Shown: positions 26,896-37,497, counted from the stretch's first letter. The stretch is DNA of 64,000 bases from Massilia forsythiae (GCF_012849555.1 NZ_CP051685.1:1984001-2048000), one strand, 5' to 3'. Made by a program: numbers and translations. The notes: generated by a model from the letters alone, not told the origin.

Positions 26896-27969
26896 TCAGA
26901 AAGCCAAGGGCACGCGCACCATCAGGCCGACGTCGGGCGCGTCGCGCGTCAGTCCGCCGCCGATCGACACGTTGATCGTGCGCCGCTGATCGAGGCGGTA
27001 GGAAAAGCCCGCCATGATCGTGCCGAGCTGCAGGCGCAGGGAGTTCGGCAGCGTCTGACCGTTCTGCTTTGCCCGGCCGACCGAGATATGGTCGTAGCCG
27101 ACACTGAGTCCCACTTTATCGTTCAATGCAAATCCGATGCCGGCATTGAAGCCGAACGAATCCGGCGGCGTGATGGTGCCGAGCGGCTCACTGCCGCCAT
27201 TCAATACTTTACGGTTGACATTACTGCGTTTGAAATTGTGCATGTAGCTTACAGTGCCGAAAAACGTGGCGGGATTGGCGGGCATGAACCACGCAATATT
27301 CGGTTCGAGCGCATAAAAGCCGGAACCGGTCGCCAGATTCGACGGCAGGCCGGTGCCGGCGGCATTCTGTTCTGTGCAACGTACCAGGCAATCGGTGACC
27401 GCTTCGAAAGGATCGCGTCCGGTACGCGATTTGAAACGCACGCCGCCGACAAAATACGGTCTATGCAGGCTGCCCTGATTTAACTGGTAGCGCGCCGCGA
27501 GTTCGACGTCGCCGATGGCCTTGCCGCTGTCTTGAACGACGCGATCCGTTACGGCGCCGGCAACCATGTCGCGGCTTACGATATCGTCGCTGCGATACAC
27601 ATAGGGAACCCGCACTTCCAGTTCGAAACGGTTGGTGATGCCGCGCCGCGCCGTCAGGCTGGCCACGGTGCTGTTGCGCCGCACTTCGCGCACGTCGATG
27701 CGGGGATCGAACAGCGTCAGGATCATCGCATACCCCGCGAACGCGATCCGGTCGCTCGACGAATGGGCGAATTGCACGGCAGGCTCGACGACATAGGTGC
27801 CGCGCGGCGTCAGCACGCCGGGCTGCTCGAACAGCGGCGCGACCCTGGGCGGGCGCTGGCCGGCGTCCGGCGCCGCGTCTTCCTGCGCCGTCTGCGCCTG
27901 CAGGGGGCGGGCAAGGACGATCGACAACCCGCCGATGAACAACAACCTCGAACGCGCATGATTCCACAT
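26896..27969 (-). CDS. outer-membrane beta-barrel protein (transporter-like)
   Basis: Probable outer-membrane barrel, 357 aa. The ATG at 27969 gives a signal peptide (HARSRLLFIGGLSIVLARPLQAQ). The sequence alternates polar and hydrophobic strands (TYVVEPAVQFAHSSSDRIAF, RFELEVRVPYVYRS, VELAARYQL, FGTVSYMHNF, VGLSVGYDHISVG, IMAGFSYRLDQ) and ends VGLMVRVPLAF with a terminal Phe, the pattern of barrel proteins often annotated as MetA-pathway phenol-degradation-like or simply transporter. One Cys pair (CLVRC) lies in a loop. It diverges across an AT-rich gap from the kinase-like/TssQ-like pair and is a candidate functional partner. Substrate unknown. Confidence 0.72.
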   Translation of the reverse strand: MWNHARSRLLFIGGLSIVLARPLQAQTAQEDAAPDAGQRPPRVAPLFEQPGVLTPRGTYVVEPAVQFAHSSSDRIAFAGYAMILTLFDPRIDVREVRRNSTVASLTARRGITNRFELEVRVPYVYRSDDIVSRDMVAGAVTDRVVQDSGKAIGDVELAARYQLNQGSLHRPYFVGGVRFKSRTGRDPFEAVTDCLVRCTEQNAAGTGLPSNLATGSGFYALEPNIAWFMPANPATFFGTVSYMHNFKRSNVNRKVLNGGSEPLGTITPPDSFGFNAGIGFALNDKVGLSVGYDHISVGRAKQNGQTLPNSLRLQLGTIMAGFSYRLDQRRTINVSIGGGLTRDAPDVGLMVRVPLAF

Positions 27970-28432
27970 GGGCTTGCATCCTTCCAAAAGCTCTGCAGCA
28001 TTATTCGAAAACGCATGACAGCGAATGACTGAATCAATTTCTTTAATAAAAATCTTCTGACATGGAGAATTTGCGTAAATTCTTTGAAACAAGGTGAATG
28101 CCGGACAAGCGAATACGATGTGTATTAGCCCGAGCTTGGACGAATGGAGAAATTAAAATCTGACGGTTCGCAATGGCTGTAGAGATAATGGCGGCGCGGT
28201 ATTAATGATGTAAATTTGGCTGGCAAACCTTAATCCAGCAGAAAAAAATGTCGCAATATGCCAACTGCGGGTCATTATTGGTGAAATATTTCAGCCAAGA
28301 ATTAGAAAGGATTGTTAATGCGGATTTGAGGCATGACATCGCGCGTCGTGCGCACGCTTGAGTCGATCGGCATGCAGTGTTAGCGTCACTGCAGCGATAT
28401 TTTGTCAGCCGCTTATTCTTTTGCGTGGCGAA
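27970..28432. other. 463-bp AT-rich divergent intergenic region
   Basis: Visibly richer in A and T than the flanking genes. It separates the barrel gene (minus) from the kinase-like gene (plus) and must contain both promoters. A clear palindrome, AGAATTT-gcgt-AAATTCT, lies at 28066-28083 and could be an operator. No tRNA-like fold, REP unit or supported ORF is seen. The base composition suggests regulatory DNA bound by a nucleoid protein, or acquired DNA. Confidence 0.5.
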
Positions 28433-29950
28433 ATGATTAGCCCATCTACAATTAAAATAAAGAAATCCAATGACGCTGCGCTGACGGTCAGGGAGTTCGT
28501 CGAACATTATCCCGAGCAAATCAGCGAGGTATGGTGCCGCAAGCTGTTGCGCCATTTGCTGCACGCGCTGGAGCGGCAGCACGCGCTGCACTTGCCGCAC
28601 CGGATCATCACGCCGGACAGCATCGCCTTCGACGAGGGTGGGACCCCCAGGCTGCTGTCCTCTTTCACTGGCGATCCGGCAGCCGACATCGCCGACGACC
28701 TGACGGCGCTGGCCAGGTTCGTCCATTACGCCATCACGCGCGAAGTGGTGCCCGCCCGCCCCTTGCGCGGCCGCGGGCTGGCCGGCTACAGCGATTCCAT
28801 CATGACGGCGATCGACCGCAGCCTGGCAGCCGACCCGGACCGGCGGCCGCACAGCATCGGCGACCTGCGCGACCTGCTCGGTATCGTCGTCTGTCCACGC
28901 ATGCCGGCGGCCGGGGCGTCCGGCCCTGGCGTGCAAGCCTATCCGCTCGAAGCGCTTGCGCCACGCGTGCTCCGGGCGCCGCTGCCGGCCCGCAAGCGGC
29001 GCCGGGTGCAGGCTTGCATCGGCGGCCTGGCCATGCTGTTGCTCGTGGGGATGGCCTGGTTCGCCGTGCTGCGCCGTTCTCCCACCTTCGACCAGCCGAT
29101 GACGGCATCGACGCAACGTCCCGACGCCATGCGTGCAGCGCTGCCGCACAACGAAGCGCCGCGCACCGAAGCGCCGCATGCCGCGGCATTGTCCGAACCG
29201 GCGCCATCCACCGCGCCCGATGCGGCGGCGCCGCTCCGCATCGAGCGGACGGACGCCGGCAATACAGGCGCCGGGAAGCGTGGCCGGCAGGCAGACACGG
29301 ATGGTGCCGGCCTTGCCGCAAGCGGCAGGGCGGCACACGGGCACCGCGCACAGGCACCTGAAAGCCGGCACCGGGCCGCTACCGCTGCCGCGGCCCCTTC
29401 CACACCGGCAGCGACCGCGGCGGCGACAGCGCCCACGCCATCGGCCACGGTTGCAACGACGGCGGCTCCAGCCACGACCGCCACGACCGCCACGGCCGCC
29501 ACGGCCGCAATGGCAGCGGCGTCCGCCGCGTCGCCCCCGGCCGTCCTGGCCGCTCCAGTGGTGGCCGCATTCTCGTCGCCGACCGCTTCGTCGGGCACCC
29601 CGGCGCCGGCGCCAGTCTCCGCAGCACCGGAGGAAAGCGCATCGAGGCCGGCATCGACGCCATCGGACGCCGCGAGAGAAGGGGCAACGCGCGCCGTGCG
29701 GCCCGCCGCCGCACGCTCATCCGCGGCGGCAAGCGGCGCCGTGTTCGATCTGCAGATCCGGCCCTGGGGCGTGGTGCACGTGGATGGCGTACGGCGCGGC
29801 GTCAGCCCACCCATCAAGCAATTGAACCTGGCGCCGGGCCGACATGCGATCCTGGTGACCAATCCCGGTTCCCGCGACCGCATGCTGGATATCGACACGG
29901 CCAGGGACAATGGCCGCATCGCGGTCGATTTCGACGGCGTGCCGCAATGA
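28433..29950 (+). CDS. membrane-anchored kinase-like (pseudokinase) protein with PEGA-like C-terminus
   Basis: A 505-aa protein from the ATG at 28433. Residues about 30-150 follow the C-lobe of Ser/Thr protein kinases (LLRHLLHALERQHALHLPHRIITPDSIAF, then ADIADDLTALARFVHYAITRE and LAADPDRRPHSIGDLRDLL). The N-lobe with its Gly-loop and Lys is missing, the HRD Asp is Ile58, and no DFG is found, so it should be catalytically dead. A single membrane helix spans about 194-213 (ACIGGLAMLLLVGMAWFAVL). A long Ala/Pro/Thr linker follows, then a periplasmic PEGA-like domain (VFDLQIRPWGVVHVDGVRRG ... APGRHAILVTNPG). Its stop overlaps the next start (ATGA). Confidence 0.78.
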   Translation: MISPSTIKIKKSNDAALTVREFVEHYPEQISEVWCRKLLRHLLHALERQHALHLPHRIITPDSIAFDEGGTPRLLSSFTGDPAADIADDLTALARFVHYAITREVVPARPLRGRGLAGYSDSIMTAIDRSLAADPDRRPHSIGDLRDLLGIVVCPRMPAAGASGPGVQAYPLEALAPRVLRAPLPARKRRRVQACIGGLAMLLLVGMAWFAVLRRSPTFDQPMTASTQRPDAMRAALPHNEAPRTEAPHAAALSEPAPSTAPDAAAPLRIERTDAGNTGAGKRGRQADTDGAGLAASGRAAHGHRAQAPESRHRAATAAAAPSTPAATAAATAPTPSATVATTAAPATTATTATAATAAMAAASAASPPAVLAAPVVAAFSSPTASSGTPAPAPVSAAPEESASRPASTPSDAAREGATRAVRPAAARSSAAASGAVFDLQIRPWGVVHVDGVRRGVSPPIKQLNLAPGRHAILVTNPGSRDRMLDIDTARDNGRIAVDFDGVPQ

Positions 29951-30480
29951 ATGCCCGGCGCGGCTTCTCGCCCATGATGTCGTTCCCCTCGCCATGGATG
30001 CGCAGTTGCCGTTCGCGGTTGTGCTGTGTCCTGCTGCCGCTGATGCTGGCCGGCTGTGCCGATCTCGATCCGCCGCGCGCCGCGGCAGGCATGCAGCATG
30101 CACAGGATGACGTGCACAAATCGGCGGCCATCCTGCTCGACGGTATCCGGTTGTATGAAAACGGTAACTACAAGGCAGCGATCGCTACACTGGCGGCCCC
30201 CGGGATGCGCGACGCGCCGCATGCCATCCAGGTCGAAGCGCTGAAATACACTGCATTCAGCTATTGCGTCATGGAAGACTACGCGGCATGCCGCCACGCC
30301 TTCGACCCGTCGCTGGCGCTCGACGCCGGTTTCGTATTGCGCCCGAGCGAGCGTGGCCATCCCATGTGGGGACCGGTATTCGAACAGGCCAAAGCCGCAA
30401 GCGAGCAACACCATGTGGATACGGCACTGGACCAAGACCGCGAACGCTGGCGCGGCATCGACCTGTGGCGGGCTCGTTGA
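29947..30480 (+). CDS. TssQ-like (type VI secretion-associated) lipoprotein
   Basis: Predicted lipoprotein, 177 aa, with the lipobox LMLAGC (Cys37) after a hydrophobic segment; an inner ATG at 29998 would give a more normal signal length. The mature part has a TPR-like pattern: AAILLDGIRLYENGNYKAAIATL, then VEALKYTAFSYCVMEDYAACRHAF, ALDAGFVLRPSERGHPMWGPVFEQAK. This order, especially the YCV...C and GHPxWGPVF blocks, is what I recall from the TssQ family of T6SS-associated lipoproteins in Burkholderiales. It is coupled by a 4-nt overlap to the kinase-like gene. No tss core gene is in the window, so the assignment to T6SS is by family resemblance only. Confidence 0.72.
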   Translation: MNARRGFSPMMSFPSPWMRSCRSRLCCVLLPLMLAGCADLDPPRAAAGMQHAQDDVHKSAAILLDGIRLYENGNYKAAIATLAAPGMRDAPHAIQVEALKYTAFSYCVMEDYAACRHAFDPSLALDAGFVLRPSERGHPMWGPVFEQAKAASEQHHVDTALDQDRERWRGIDLWRAR

Positions 30481-30581
30481 ATCGCGCGTTAGCGATTTTT
30501 TAAGCCGTTTCACTATGTCCCCATATATAAATTCAAGGCTTGATGTTTTATTTAATTCGACTCCGACCCTAATTGTTGTGG

Positions 30582-30610
30582 TTGATGTTTACCGGTACGT
30601 ACTCTATTCT
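30582..30610 (+). promoter_or_regulatory. candidate gltB promoter
   Basis: TTGATG (30582-30587), 17 nt and TATTCT (30605-30610) are a fair sigma-70 match, ending 37 bp before the gltB start codon. The region between the lipoprotein gene and gltB is short and AT-richer. No NtrC or Lrp site could be assigned by eye. Confidence 0.45.
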
Positions 30611-30647
30611 CGGCAATCGACATCATCAAAATGCTGCGGAGCCACAT

Positions 30648-33600
30648 ATGATTGCCCAAGGTCTGTACGATCCCGCCAATGAACACGACGCCTGCGGCGT
30701 CGGTTTCATCGCCCATATCAAGGGCAATAAAAGCCATTCGATCATCGAGCAGGGCCTGATGATCCTGAAAAACCTGGACCACCGCGGTGCGGTCGGCGCC
30801 GATGCGCTGATGGGCGACGGCGCCGGCATCCTGATCCAGATCCCCGACCAGTACTACCGCGACGAGATGGGCCGCCAGGGCGTCGAACTGCCGCCGCCGG
30901 GAGAGTACGGCGTCGGCATGGTGTTCCTGCCGAAGGAACACGCGTCGCGCATTGCCTGCGAACAGGAAATCGAGCGCGCCGTGCGCGCCGAGGGGCAGGT
31001 GGTACTCGGCTGGCGCAACGTGCCGGTGGACGACACCATGCCGATGTCGCCGACCGTGCGCGCCAAGGAACCGGTGATCCGCCAGATCTTCATCGGCCGC
31101 GGCCCGGACGTGATGGTCACCGATGCGCTCGAGCGCAAGCTGTACGTGATCCGCAAGTCGTCCGGCCATGCGATCCAGGCGCTGAAACTGATGCACGGCA
31201 AGGAGTTCTTCGTGCCGTCGATGTCGGCGCGCACCATCGTCTACAAGGGCTTGCTGCTGGCGGACCAGGTCGGCGTCTACTACAAGGATTTGCAGGATCC
31301 GCGCTGCGTGTCGGCGCTGGCGCTGGTGCACCAGCGTTTCTCAACGAATACCTTCCCCGAATGGCCGCTGGCCCACCCGTACCGCCTGATCGCCCACAAC
31401 GGCGAGATCAACACGGTCAAGGGCAATTTTAATTGGACCCGCGCGCGCGAAGGCGTCATGAAGTCGGCGGTGCTGGGCGACGACCTGAATAAACTGTTCC
31501 CGCTGATCTATGAAGGCCAGTCGGACACCGCCTGCTTCGACAACGCGCTGGAACTGCTGGTGATGGCCGGCTACCCGATCGCGCAGGCGATGATGATGAT
31601 GATCCCGGAAGCCTGGGAAAACCACGCGTCGATGGATGAGAACCGGCGCGCCTTCTACGAATACTATGCGGCGATGATGGAACCGTGGGACGGCCCGGCC
31701 GCCATGGCGTTCACGGACGGCCGCCACATCGGCGGCACCCTGGACCGCAATGGCCTGCGCCCGGCGCGCTACGTGGTCACCGACGACGACCTGGTCGTGA
31801 TGGCGTCCGAGTCCGGCGTGCTGCCGATCCCGGAATCGCGCATCGTCAAGAAGTGGCGGTTGCAGCCCGGAAAAATGTTCCTGATCGACCTGGAAGCCGG
31901 CCGCATCATCGACGACAAGGAACTCAAGGACACGTATTCGAACGCCAAGCCGTATAAAGCCTGGATCAAGTCGGTGCGCATCAAGCTGGGCGAGATCAAG
32001 CTGTCGGAATCGCAACTGGCGCAAGGCCGCACCAAGGACACGCCGGCGCAGGGCGAAAAGGCGGCCGTCTCGCTGCTCGACCGCCAGCAGGCGTTCGGCT
32101 ATACCCAGGAAGACTTGAAATTCCTGATGGCGCCGATGGCGGTGCTGGGAGAAGAGGCGACCGGTTCGATGGGCAACGACTCGCCGCTGGCGGTGATGTC
32201 GAACAAGCTTAAGCCGCTGTATTCGTACTTCAAACAGCTGTTCGCCCAGGTGACCAACCCGCCGATCGACCCGATCCGCGAGGCGATGGTGATGTCGCTG
32301 GTGTCCTTCATCGGCCCCAAGCCGAACCTGCTCGACACCAACAACGTGAACCCGCCGATGCGCCTGGAAGTGTCGCAGCCGGTGATCGGTTTCGACGACA
32401 TGGCGCGCCTGCGCAACATCAGCCTGCACACCGGCGGCAAGTTCAAGTCGTACGAATTGAACATCTGCTATCCGGTCGCGTGGGGGAAAGAGGGCATCGA
32501 AGCCTCGCTGGCCTCGCTGTGCGCGGAAGCGGTGGACGCCGTCAAATCCGGCCACAACATCCTGATCGTGTCCGACCGCGCGCTGTCGGCCGAGACGGTG
32601 GCGATCCCGGCGCTGCTGGCGACGTCCGCCATCCACCAGCACCTGGTGCAGCGCGGCCTGCGCGCCTCCACCGGCCTGGTAGTCGAGACCGGTTCCGCGC
32701 GCGAAACCCACCACTTCGCCTTGCTGGGCGGCTACGGCGCGGAAGCGGTGCACCCGTACCTGGCGCTGGAAACGCTGGCCGACCTGGCGCACGGCTTGCC
32801 GCACGAGATCGCCCCCGAGAAGGTGATGCTCAACTACACCAAAGCGGTCGGCAAGGGCCTCATGAAGGTGATGTCGAAGATGGGCATCTCGACCTACATG
32901 TCGTATTGCGGCGCCCAGATCTTCGAAGCCGTCGGCCTGAATAAATCGCTGGTGAACAAGTACTTCAAGGGCACCTCGTCGACGGTGGAAGGCATCGGCC
33001 TGTTCGAGGTGGCGGAAGAGGCGCTGCGCCTGCATGCGCTGGCCTTCGGCAACGATCCGGTGCTGGCGCAGGCGCTGGACGTGGGCGGCGAATATGCGTT
33101 CCGCGTGCGCGGCGAAGACCATTTGTGGACGCCGGACGCGATCGCGAAATTGCAGCACTCGACCCGCGCCAACAACTTCAGTACCTATAAAGAGTACGCC
33201 CAGATCATCAACGACCAGAGCCGCCGCCACCTGACGCTGCGCGGCCTGATGGAATTCAAGATCGATCCGAGCCGTGCGATCCCGCTGGACGAGGTCGAAC
33301 CCGCCAAGGAAATCGTCAAGCGCTTCGCCACCGGCGCCATGTCGCTGGGGTCGATCTCGACCGAGGCGCACGCCACGCTGGCAGTGGCCATGAACCGCAT
33401 CGGCGGCAAGAGCAACACCGGAGAGGGCGGCGAGGATCCGCGCCGCTACATGGGCGAATTCAAGGGCATCAAGATCGCCAAGGGAGAAAGCCTCGCCTCG
33501 ATCCTGGGTGCCGACCGCGTGGTGGCCGACATCCCGTTGCAGGAAGGCGATTCGCTGCGCTCGAAGATCAAGCAGGTGGCGTCGGGCCGCTTCGGCGTCA

Positions 33601-35369
33601 GCGCCGAGTACCTGGCATCGGCCGACCAGATCCAGATCAAGATGGCGCAGGGTGCCAAGCCGGGAGAAGGCGGCCAGTTGCCGGGCCACAAGGTGTCGGA
33701 ATACATCGCCTCGCTGCGCGTCTCGGTGCCGGGCGTCGGCCTGATCTCGCCGCCGCCGCACCACGACATCTATTCGATCGAAGACCTGGCGCAACTGATC
33801 CACGATCTCAAGAATGCCAACCCGAACGCCTCGATCTCGGTAAAGCTGGTGTCGGAAGTCGGCATCGGCACGGTCGCCGCGGGCGTGAGCAAAGCCAAGG
33901 CCGACCACGTGGTGGTGGCCGGCCATGACGGCGGCACCGGCGCGTCGCCGCTGTCGTCAGTCAAACACGCGGGCACGCCGTGGGAGCTGGGCCTGGCCGA
34001 GACGCAGCAGACGCTGGTGCTGAACGGCTTGCGCAGCCGCATCCGCGTGCAGGCCGACGGCCAGATGCGTACCGGCCGCGACGTCGTCATCGCCGCGCTG
34101 CTGGGCGCCGACGAGATCGGTTTCGCGACGGCGCCGCTGGTGGTCGAGGGCTGCATCATGATGCGTAAGTGCCACCTGAACACTTGCCCGGTCGGCGTCG
34201 CCACGCAAGACCCGGTGCTGCGCGCCAAGTTCTCGGGCAAGCCGGAACACGTGGTGAATTACTTCTTCTTCGTGGCCGAGGAAGCGCGCCAGATCATGGC
34301 GCAGCTGGGCATCCGCAGCTACGACGAACTGATCGGCCGCGCCGACCTGCTCGACCGCAGCCGCGCTGTCGGCCACTGGAAGGCGCAAGGCCTGGACTTC
34401 AGCAACATTTTCTACCAGCCGAAGGTCGACAGCCCGCGCGCGCTGCTGCACAGCGATACCCAGGACCACGGCCTGGAGCGCGCGCTGGACCACAAGCTGA
34501 TCGCGCAGGCCAAGCAGGCGCTGGAAAAGGGAGAGCGGGTGTCGTTCATCTCGCCGGTACGCAACGTCAACCGTACCGTCGGCACCATGCTGTCGGGCGA
34601 AGTCGCCAAGCGCTACGGCCATGCCGGCTTGCCGGACGATACCATCCACATCCAGCTGCAGGGCACCGCGGGCCAGTCGGCCGGCGCCTTCCTGGCGGCC
34701 GGCATCACGCTCGACCTGGTGGGAGAAGGCAACGACTACGTGGGTAAAGGCTTGTCGGGCGGACGCATCATCGTGCGCCCGAACACCGAATTCCGCGGCT
34801 GGGCGGTGGACAACATCATCGTCGGCAATACCGTGCTGTACGGCGCCATCGCCGGCGAAGCCTTCCTCAATGGCGTGGCCGGCGAGCGTTTCGCCGTGCG
34901 CAACTCGGGTTCCACCGCGGTGGTCGAGGGCGTGGGCGACCACGGTTGCGAATACATGACCGGCGGCACCGTGGTGGTGCTGGGCGACACCGGCCGCAAC
35001 TTCGCGGCGGGCATGTCGGGCGGCGTGGCCTATGTGTACGACCCGAAGGGCGAGTTCGAAGGGCGCTGCAACACCAGCATGGTGAACCTGGAGCGAGTGC
35101 AATCGACCAAGGAACAGAGCGACCAGTCCAGCTGGCACGCCCAGACCCGCAACGGTCCGCGCGAATCGGACGAGGCCATCCTGAAACGCCTGATCGAGCG
35201 CCATTTCAAGCACACGGGCTCGACGCGCGCGCGCAACCTGCTCGACGATTGGGCCACCAGCCGCACCAAGTTCGTCAAGGTGTTCCCGACCGACTACAAG
35301 CGCGCGCTGGAAGAGATGCACTTTGCCAGCATGGAAGAGGCCAACGACAAGATTGAGTTGGTGGCGTAA
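30648..35369 (+). CDS. gltB: glutamate synthase (NADPH) large subunit
   Basis: GOGAT alpha subunit, 1573 aa: takes the amide of glutamine onto 2-oxoglutarate to give glutamate, with FMN and one [3Fe-4S] cluster. The amidotransferase nucleophile is Cys16 in [13 protein letters not shown], exposed after removal of a short 15-residue propeptide. [14 protein letters not shown] and [14 protein letters not shown] mark the synthase domain. [15 protein letters not shown] gives the cluster cysteines (C-x5-C-x4-C, about residue 1170). The C-terminal beta-helix is rich in G-x-x-G repeats ([32 protein letters not shown]). The ATG at 30648 (CGGAG upstream) is preferred to a TTG at 30573. It forms a pair with gltD. 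Confidence 0.98.
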   Translation: MIAQGLYDPANEHDACGVGFIAHIKGNKSHSIIEQGLMILKNLDHRGAVGADALMGDGAGILIQIPDQYYRDEMGRQGVELPPPGEYGVGMVFLPKEHASRIACEQEIERAVRAEGQVVLGWRNVPVDDTMPMSPTVRAKEPVIRQIFIGRGPDVMVTDALERKLYVIRKSSGHAIQALKLMHGKEFFVPSMSARTIVYKGLLLADQVGVYYKDLQDPRCVSALALVHQRFSTNTFPEWPLAHPYRLIAHNGEINTVKGNFNWTRAREGVMKSAVLGDDLNKLFPLIYEGQSDTACFDNALELLVMAGYPIAQAMMMMIPEAWENHASMDENRRAFYEYYAAMMEPWDGPAAMAFTDGRHIGGTLDRNGLRPARYVVTDDDLVVMASESGVLPIPESRIVKKWRLQPGKMFLIDLEAGRIIDDKELKDTYSNAKPYKAWIKSVRIKLGEIKLSESQLAQGRTKDTPAQGEKAAVSLLDRQQAFGYTQEDLKFLMAPMAVLGEEATGSMGNDSPLAVMSNKLKPLYSYFKQLFAQVTNPPIDPIREAMVMSLVSFIGPKPNLLDTNNVNPPMRLEVSQPVIGFDDMARLRNISLHTGGKFKSYELNICYPVAWGKEGIEASLASLCAEAVDAVKSGHNILIVSDRALSAETVAIPALLATSAIHQHLVQRGLRASTGLVVETGSARETHHFALLGGYGAEAVHPYLALETLADLAHGLPHEIAPEKVMLNYTKAVGKGLMKVMSKMGISTYMSYCGAQIFEAVGLNKSLVNKYFKGTSSTVEGIGLFEVAEEALRLHALAFGNDPVLAQALDVGGEYAFRVRGEDHLWTPDAIAKLQHSTRANNFSTYKEYAQIINDQSRRHLTLRGLMEFKIDPSRAIPLDEVEPAKEIVKRFATGAMSLGSISTEAHATLAVAMNRIGGKSNTGEGGEDPRRYMGEFKGIKIAKGESLASILGADRVVADIPLQEGDSLRSKIKQVASGRFGVSAEYLASADQIQIKMAQGAKPGEGGQLPGHKVSEYIASLRVSVPGVGLISPPPHHDIYSIEDLAQLIHDLKNANPNASISVKLVSEVGIGTVAAGVSKAKADHVVVAGHDGGTGASPLSSVKHAGTPWELGLAETQQTLVLNGLRSRIRVQADGQMRTGRDVVIAALLGADEIGFATAPLVVEGCIMMRKCHLNTCPVGVATQDPVLRAKFSGKPEHVVNYFFFVAEEARQIMAQLGIRSYDELIGRADLLDRSRAVGHWKAQGLDFSNIFYQPKVDSPRALLHSDTQDHGLERALDHKLIAQAKQALEKGERVSFISPVRNVNRTVGTMLSGEVAKRYGHAGLPDDTIHIQLQGTAGQSAGAFLAAGITLDLVGEGNDYVGKGLSGGRIIVRPNTEFRGWAVDNIIVGNTVLYGAIAGEAFLNGVAGERFAVRNSGSTAVVEGVGDHGCEYMTGGTVVVLGDTGRNFAAGMSGGVAYVYDPKGEFEGRCNTSMVNLERVQSTKEQSDQSSWHAQTRNGPRESDEAILKRLIERHFKHTGSTRARNLLDDWATSRTKFVKVFPTDYKRALEEMHFASMEEANDKIELVA

Positions 35370-35405
35370 GCGCTGCCGGGACGGGCTGTCTGACTGCATG
35401 CTCAG

Positions 35406-35520
35406 TATGGGCCCCCGCCTACGCGGGGGGCGACGGTGATAGGCAACGTGAATAAAACGTAGTCATCAGCCTTCGAGCGTCGTCCCCGACCTGGCCGGCC
35501 GCCTTGGCGGGGACCCATAC
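35406..35520. repeat. REP inverted pair, locus 2 (between gltB and gltD)
   Basis: A variant stem GCCCCCGC-ctac-GCGGGGGGC followed by GACGG at 35406-35436 and, facing the other way, CGTCGTCCCCG...GCGGGGACCCATAC at 35479-35520, where the loop of the second copy is expanded by extra bases. The pair fills much of the 244-bp gap and is transcribed with gltBD, so it may affect mRNA stability. Confidence 0.75.
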
Positions 35521-35613
35521 AAGGTGAACTGAAGCCGCACCCTCCGCACCCCAAACACCGCACAAAACACGACACGACCAGGCCCCGCGCCCCCGACAAG
35601 ACAAGGACCGAAC

Positions 35614-37077
35614 ATGGGTAAGATCACCGGCTTCATGGAATTTCAGCGACAGGAAGAAGGCCACCTGGAACCCGCTGCCCGCCTCAAGAACTACAAGGAA
35701 TTCACGCTCACCTTGAGCGACGACCAGGCCAAGGTGCAGGGCGCACGCTGCATGGATTGCGGCATCCCATTCTGCAACACCGGCTGCCCGGTCAACAACC
35801 AGATCCCCGACTGGAACGACCTGGTCTATCACGGCAATTACCGCAATGCGGTCGAGAACCTGCACTCGACCAATAATTTCCCGGAATTCACGGGCCGCAT
35901 CTGCCCGGCGCCGTGCGAATCCGCCTGCACCCTCGGCATCAACGACGACCCGGTCGGCATCAAGTCGATCGAGCGCAAGATCGCCGATGCCGGCTGGGAA
36001 CATGGCTGGATCGTGCCGCAGCCGGCGGCGCATAAAACCGGCAAGAAAGTCGCGATCATCGGTTCCGGGCCTGCCGGCCTGGCCGCCGCCCAGCAACTGG
36101 CGCGCGCCGGCCACGACGTCACGGTGTTCGAGAAGAGCGACCGCATCGGCGGCCTGCTGCGCTACGGCATCCCCGATTTTAAAATGGAAAAGGACTTGAT
36201 CGACCGCAGGGTCGAACAGATGAAGGCGGAGGGCGTGACCTTCCGCACCAGCACCCTGATCGGCAAGGATTTCCCGACCGCGGTCAGCAACATGGCGCGC
36301 GAGACCATTTTCCCGGAAGACCTGGCCAAGGACTTCGATGCGGTGGTCATGGCCGGTGGCGCCGAGCAGCCGCGCGACCTGCCGGTGCCCGGCCGCGAAC
36401 TGAAGGGCGTGCACTTCGCGATGGAATTCCTGCCCCAGCAGAACCGCGTGAATGCCGGCGATAAAGTAAAAGACCAGATCAAGGCGACCGGGAAGCACGT
36501 GATCGTGATCGGCGGCGGCGACACCGGTTCCGACTGCGTCGGCACCTCGAACCGCCACGGCGCTGCCTCGATCACCCAGTTCGAACTGATGCCGCAACCG
36601 CCCGAGCAGGAAAACAAGCCGCTGGTCTGGCCCTACTGGCCGACCAAGCTGCGCACCTCGTCCTCGCACGAGGAGGGCTGCGAGCGCGACTGGGCGGTGG
36701 CCACCAAGCGTTTCGAGGGCAAGAACGGCAAGCTGGAAAAGCTGGTCGCCTGCCGTGTCGAGTGGAAGGACGGCAAGATGAGCGAAGTGCCGAATTCGGA
36801 GTTCGAACTGAAGGCCGACCTGGTGATGCTGGCCATGGGTTTCGTTTCCCCGGTTCAGCAAGTGCTGGATGCCTTCGGCGTGCAAAAGGATGCGCGCGGC
36901 AATGCCCGTGCCACGGTCGACGGCGAGACCTGCTACCAGACGTCGGTGCCGAAGGTGTTCACGGCCGGCGACATGCGCCGCGGCCAGTCGCTGGTGGTAT
37001 GGGCGATCCGCGAAGGGCGCCAGTGCGCGCGCGCGGTCGATGAGTTCCTGATGGGTTCGTCCGAACTGCCGCGCTGA
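35614..37077 (+). CDS. gltD: glutamate synthase (NADPH) small subunit
   Basis: GOGAT beta subunit, 487 aa, which takes electrons from NADPH through FAD and two [4Fe-4S] clusters to GltB. The N-terminal cluster motifs are [17 protein letters not shown] and [19 protein letters not shown] binding is [21 protein letters not shown] with [25 protein letters not shown] binding is [18 protein letters not shown], and the C-terminal FAD contact is [25 protein letters not shown] precedes the ATG at 35614. It lies 244 bp after gltB with a REP pair between them and is followed by an intrinsic terminator. Confidence 0.98.
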   Translation: MGKITGFMEFQRQEEGHLEPAARLKNYKEFTLTLSDDQAKVQGARCMDCGIPFCNTGCPVNNQIPDWNDLVYHGNYRNAVENLHSTNNFPEFTGRICPAPCESACTLGINDDPVGIKSIERKIADAGWEHGWIVPQPAAHKTGKKVAIIGSGPAGLAAAQQLARAGHDVTVFEKSDRIGGLLRYGIPDFKMEKDLIDRRVEQMKAEGVTFRTSTLIGKDFPTAVSNMARETIFPEDLAKDFDAVVMAGGAEQPRDLPVPGRELKGVHFAMEFLPQQNRVNAGDKVKDQIKATGKHVIVIGGGDTGSDCVGTSNRHGAASITQFELMPQPPEQENKPLVWPYWPTKLRTSSSHEEGCERDWAVATKRFEGKNGKLEKLVACRVEWKDGKMSEVPNSEFELKADLVMLAMGFVSPVQQVLDAFGVQKDARGNARATVDGETCYQTSVPKVFTAGDMRRGQSLVVWAIREGRQCARAVDEFLMGSSELPR

Positions 37078-37101
37078 CCGATCGCATCTTCGCCGACTTT
37101 G

Positions 37102-37130
37102 AAGGCCCGGTTTTTCCGGGCCTTTTTCTT
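37102..37130 (+). terminator. rho-independent terminator after gltD
   Basis: AAGGCCCGG (37102-37110), a TTTTT loop, and CCGGGCCTT (37116-37124) form a perfect 9-bp stem followed by a T-rich run, 25 bp past the gltD stop. Confidence 0.95.
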
Positions 37131-37191
37131 GTGTTTGCGGCGCAGGATGGGTATCGCATGCCAGCCGTCCGCTGCACGCGAGCGGTTTACC

Positions 37192-37216
37192 GCAAAATGC
37201 GCGGAGAGCATTTTGC
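37192..37216. repeat. perfect 9-bp inverted repeat, GCAAAATGC / GCATTTTGC
   Basis: The arms (37192-37200 and 37208-37216) flank a 7-nt spacer, GCGGAGA. It lies about 65 bp after the gltD terminator and 280 bp before mlaF. No T-run follows. It could be an operator or part of a mobile-repeat remnant. Confidence 0.5.
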
Positions 37217-37374
37217 TGCGCCTTGACGCATCGTTCGCGCCACACCCGCATGGGCCTCCCGAAACCCCTGGGAAACTGCCGCAAACATGACAGATCGTTA
37301 AACTATTTAAAGCATTTGCAACAATCTGTGATATGCATAAGTTAATAAAAACAAGCACTTAGGATTCAAGATAT

Positions 37375-37404
37375 CTGACTCTTTGTTCAGTAGTGTTGTA
37401 TTAT
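37375..37404 (+). promoter_or_regulatory. candidate mlaF promoter
   Basis: CTGACT (37375-37380), 18 nt and TATTAT (37399-37404) make a weak-to-fair sigma-70 match in an AT-rich stretch about 90 bp before the mlaF start. Confidence 0.38.
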
Positions 37405-37497
37405 CACGTCGTACATACCGTCCCTAATCGGGCCCTGTCGAGCAGAGATTGCCGTTTCTGCACTACAATACGAGATTCCCAAATTCCGCTATCCACC

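Larger units (their letters stand above)
37131..37497. other. 367-bp upstream region of the mla operon
   Basis: The left part has a perfect palindrome (separate entry). From about 37285 it becomes AT-rich and holds a candidate promoter, also listed. Pairable ATCTGT/ACAGAT words occur at 37267 and 37324. No RNA gene or supported ORF is seen. The leader from the candidate promoter to the mlaF start is about 90 nt. Confidence 0.4.
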
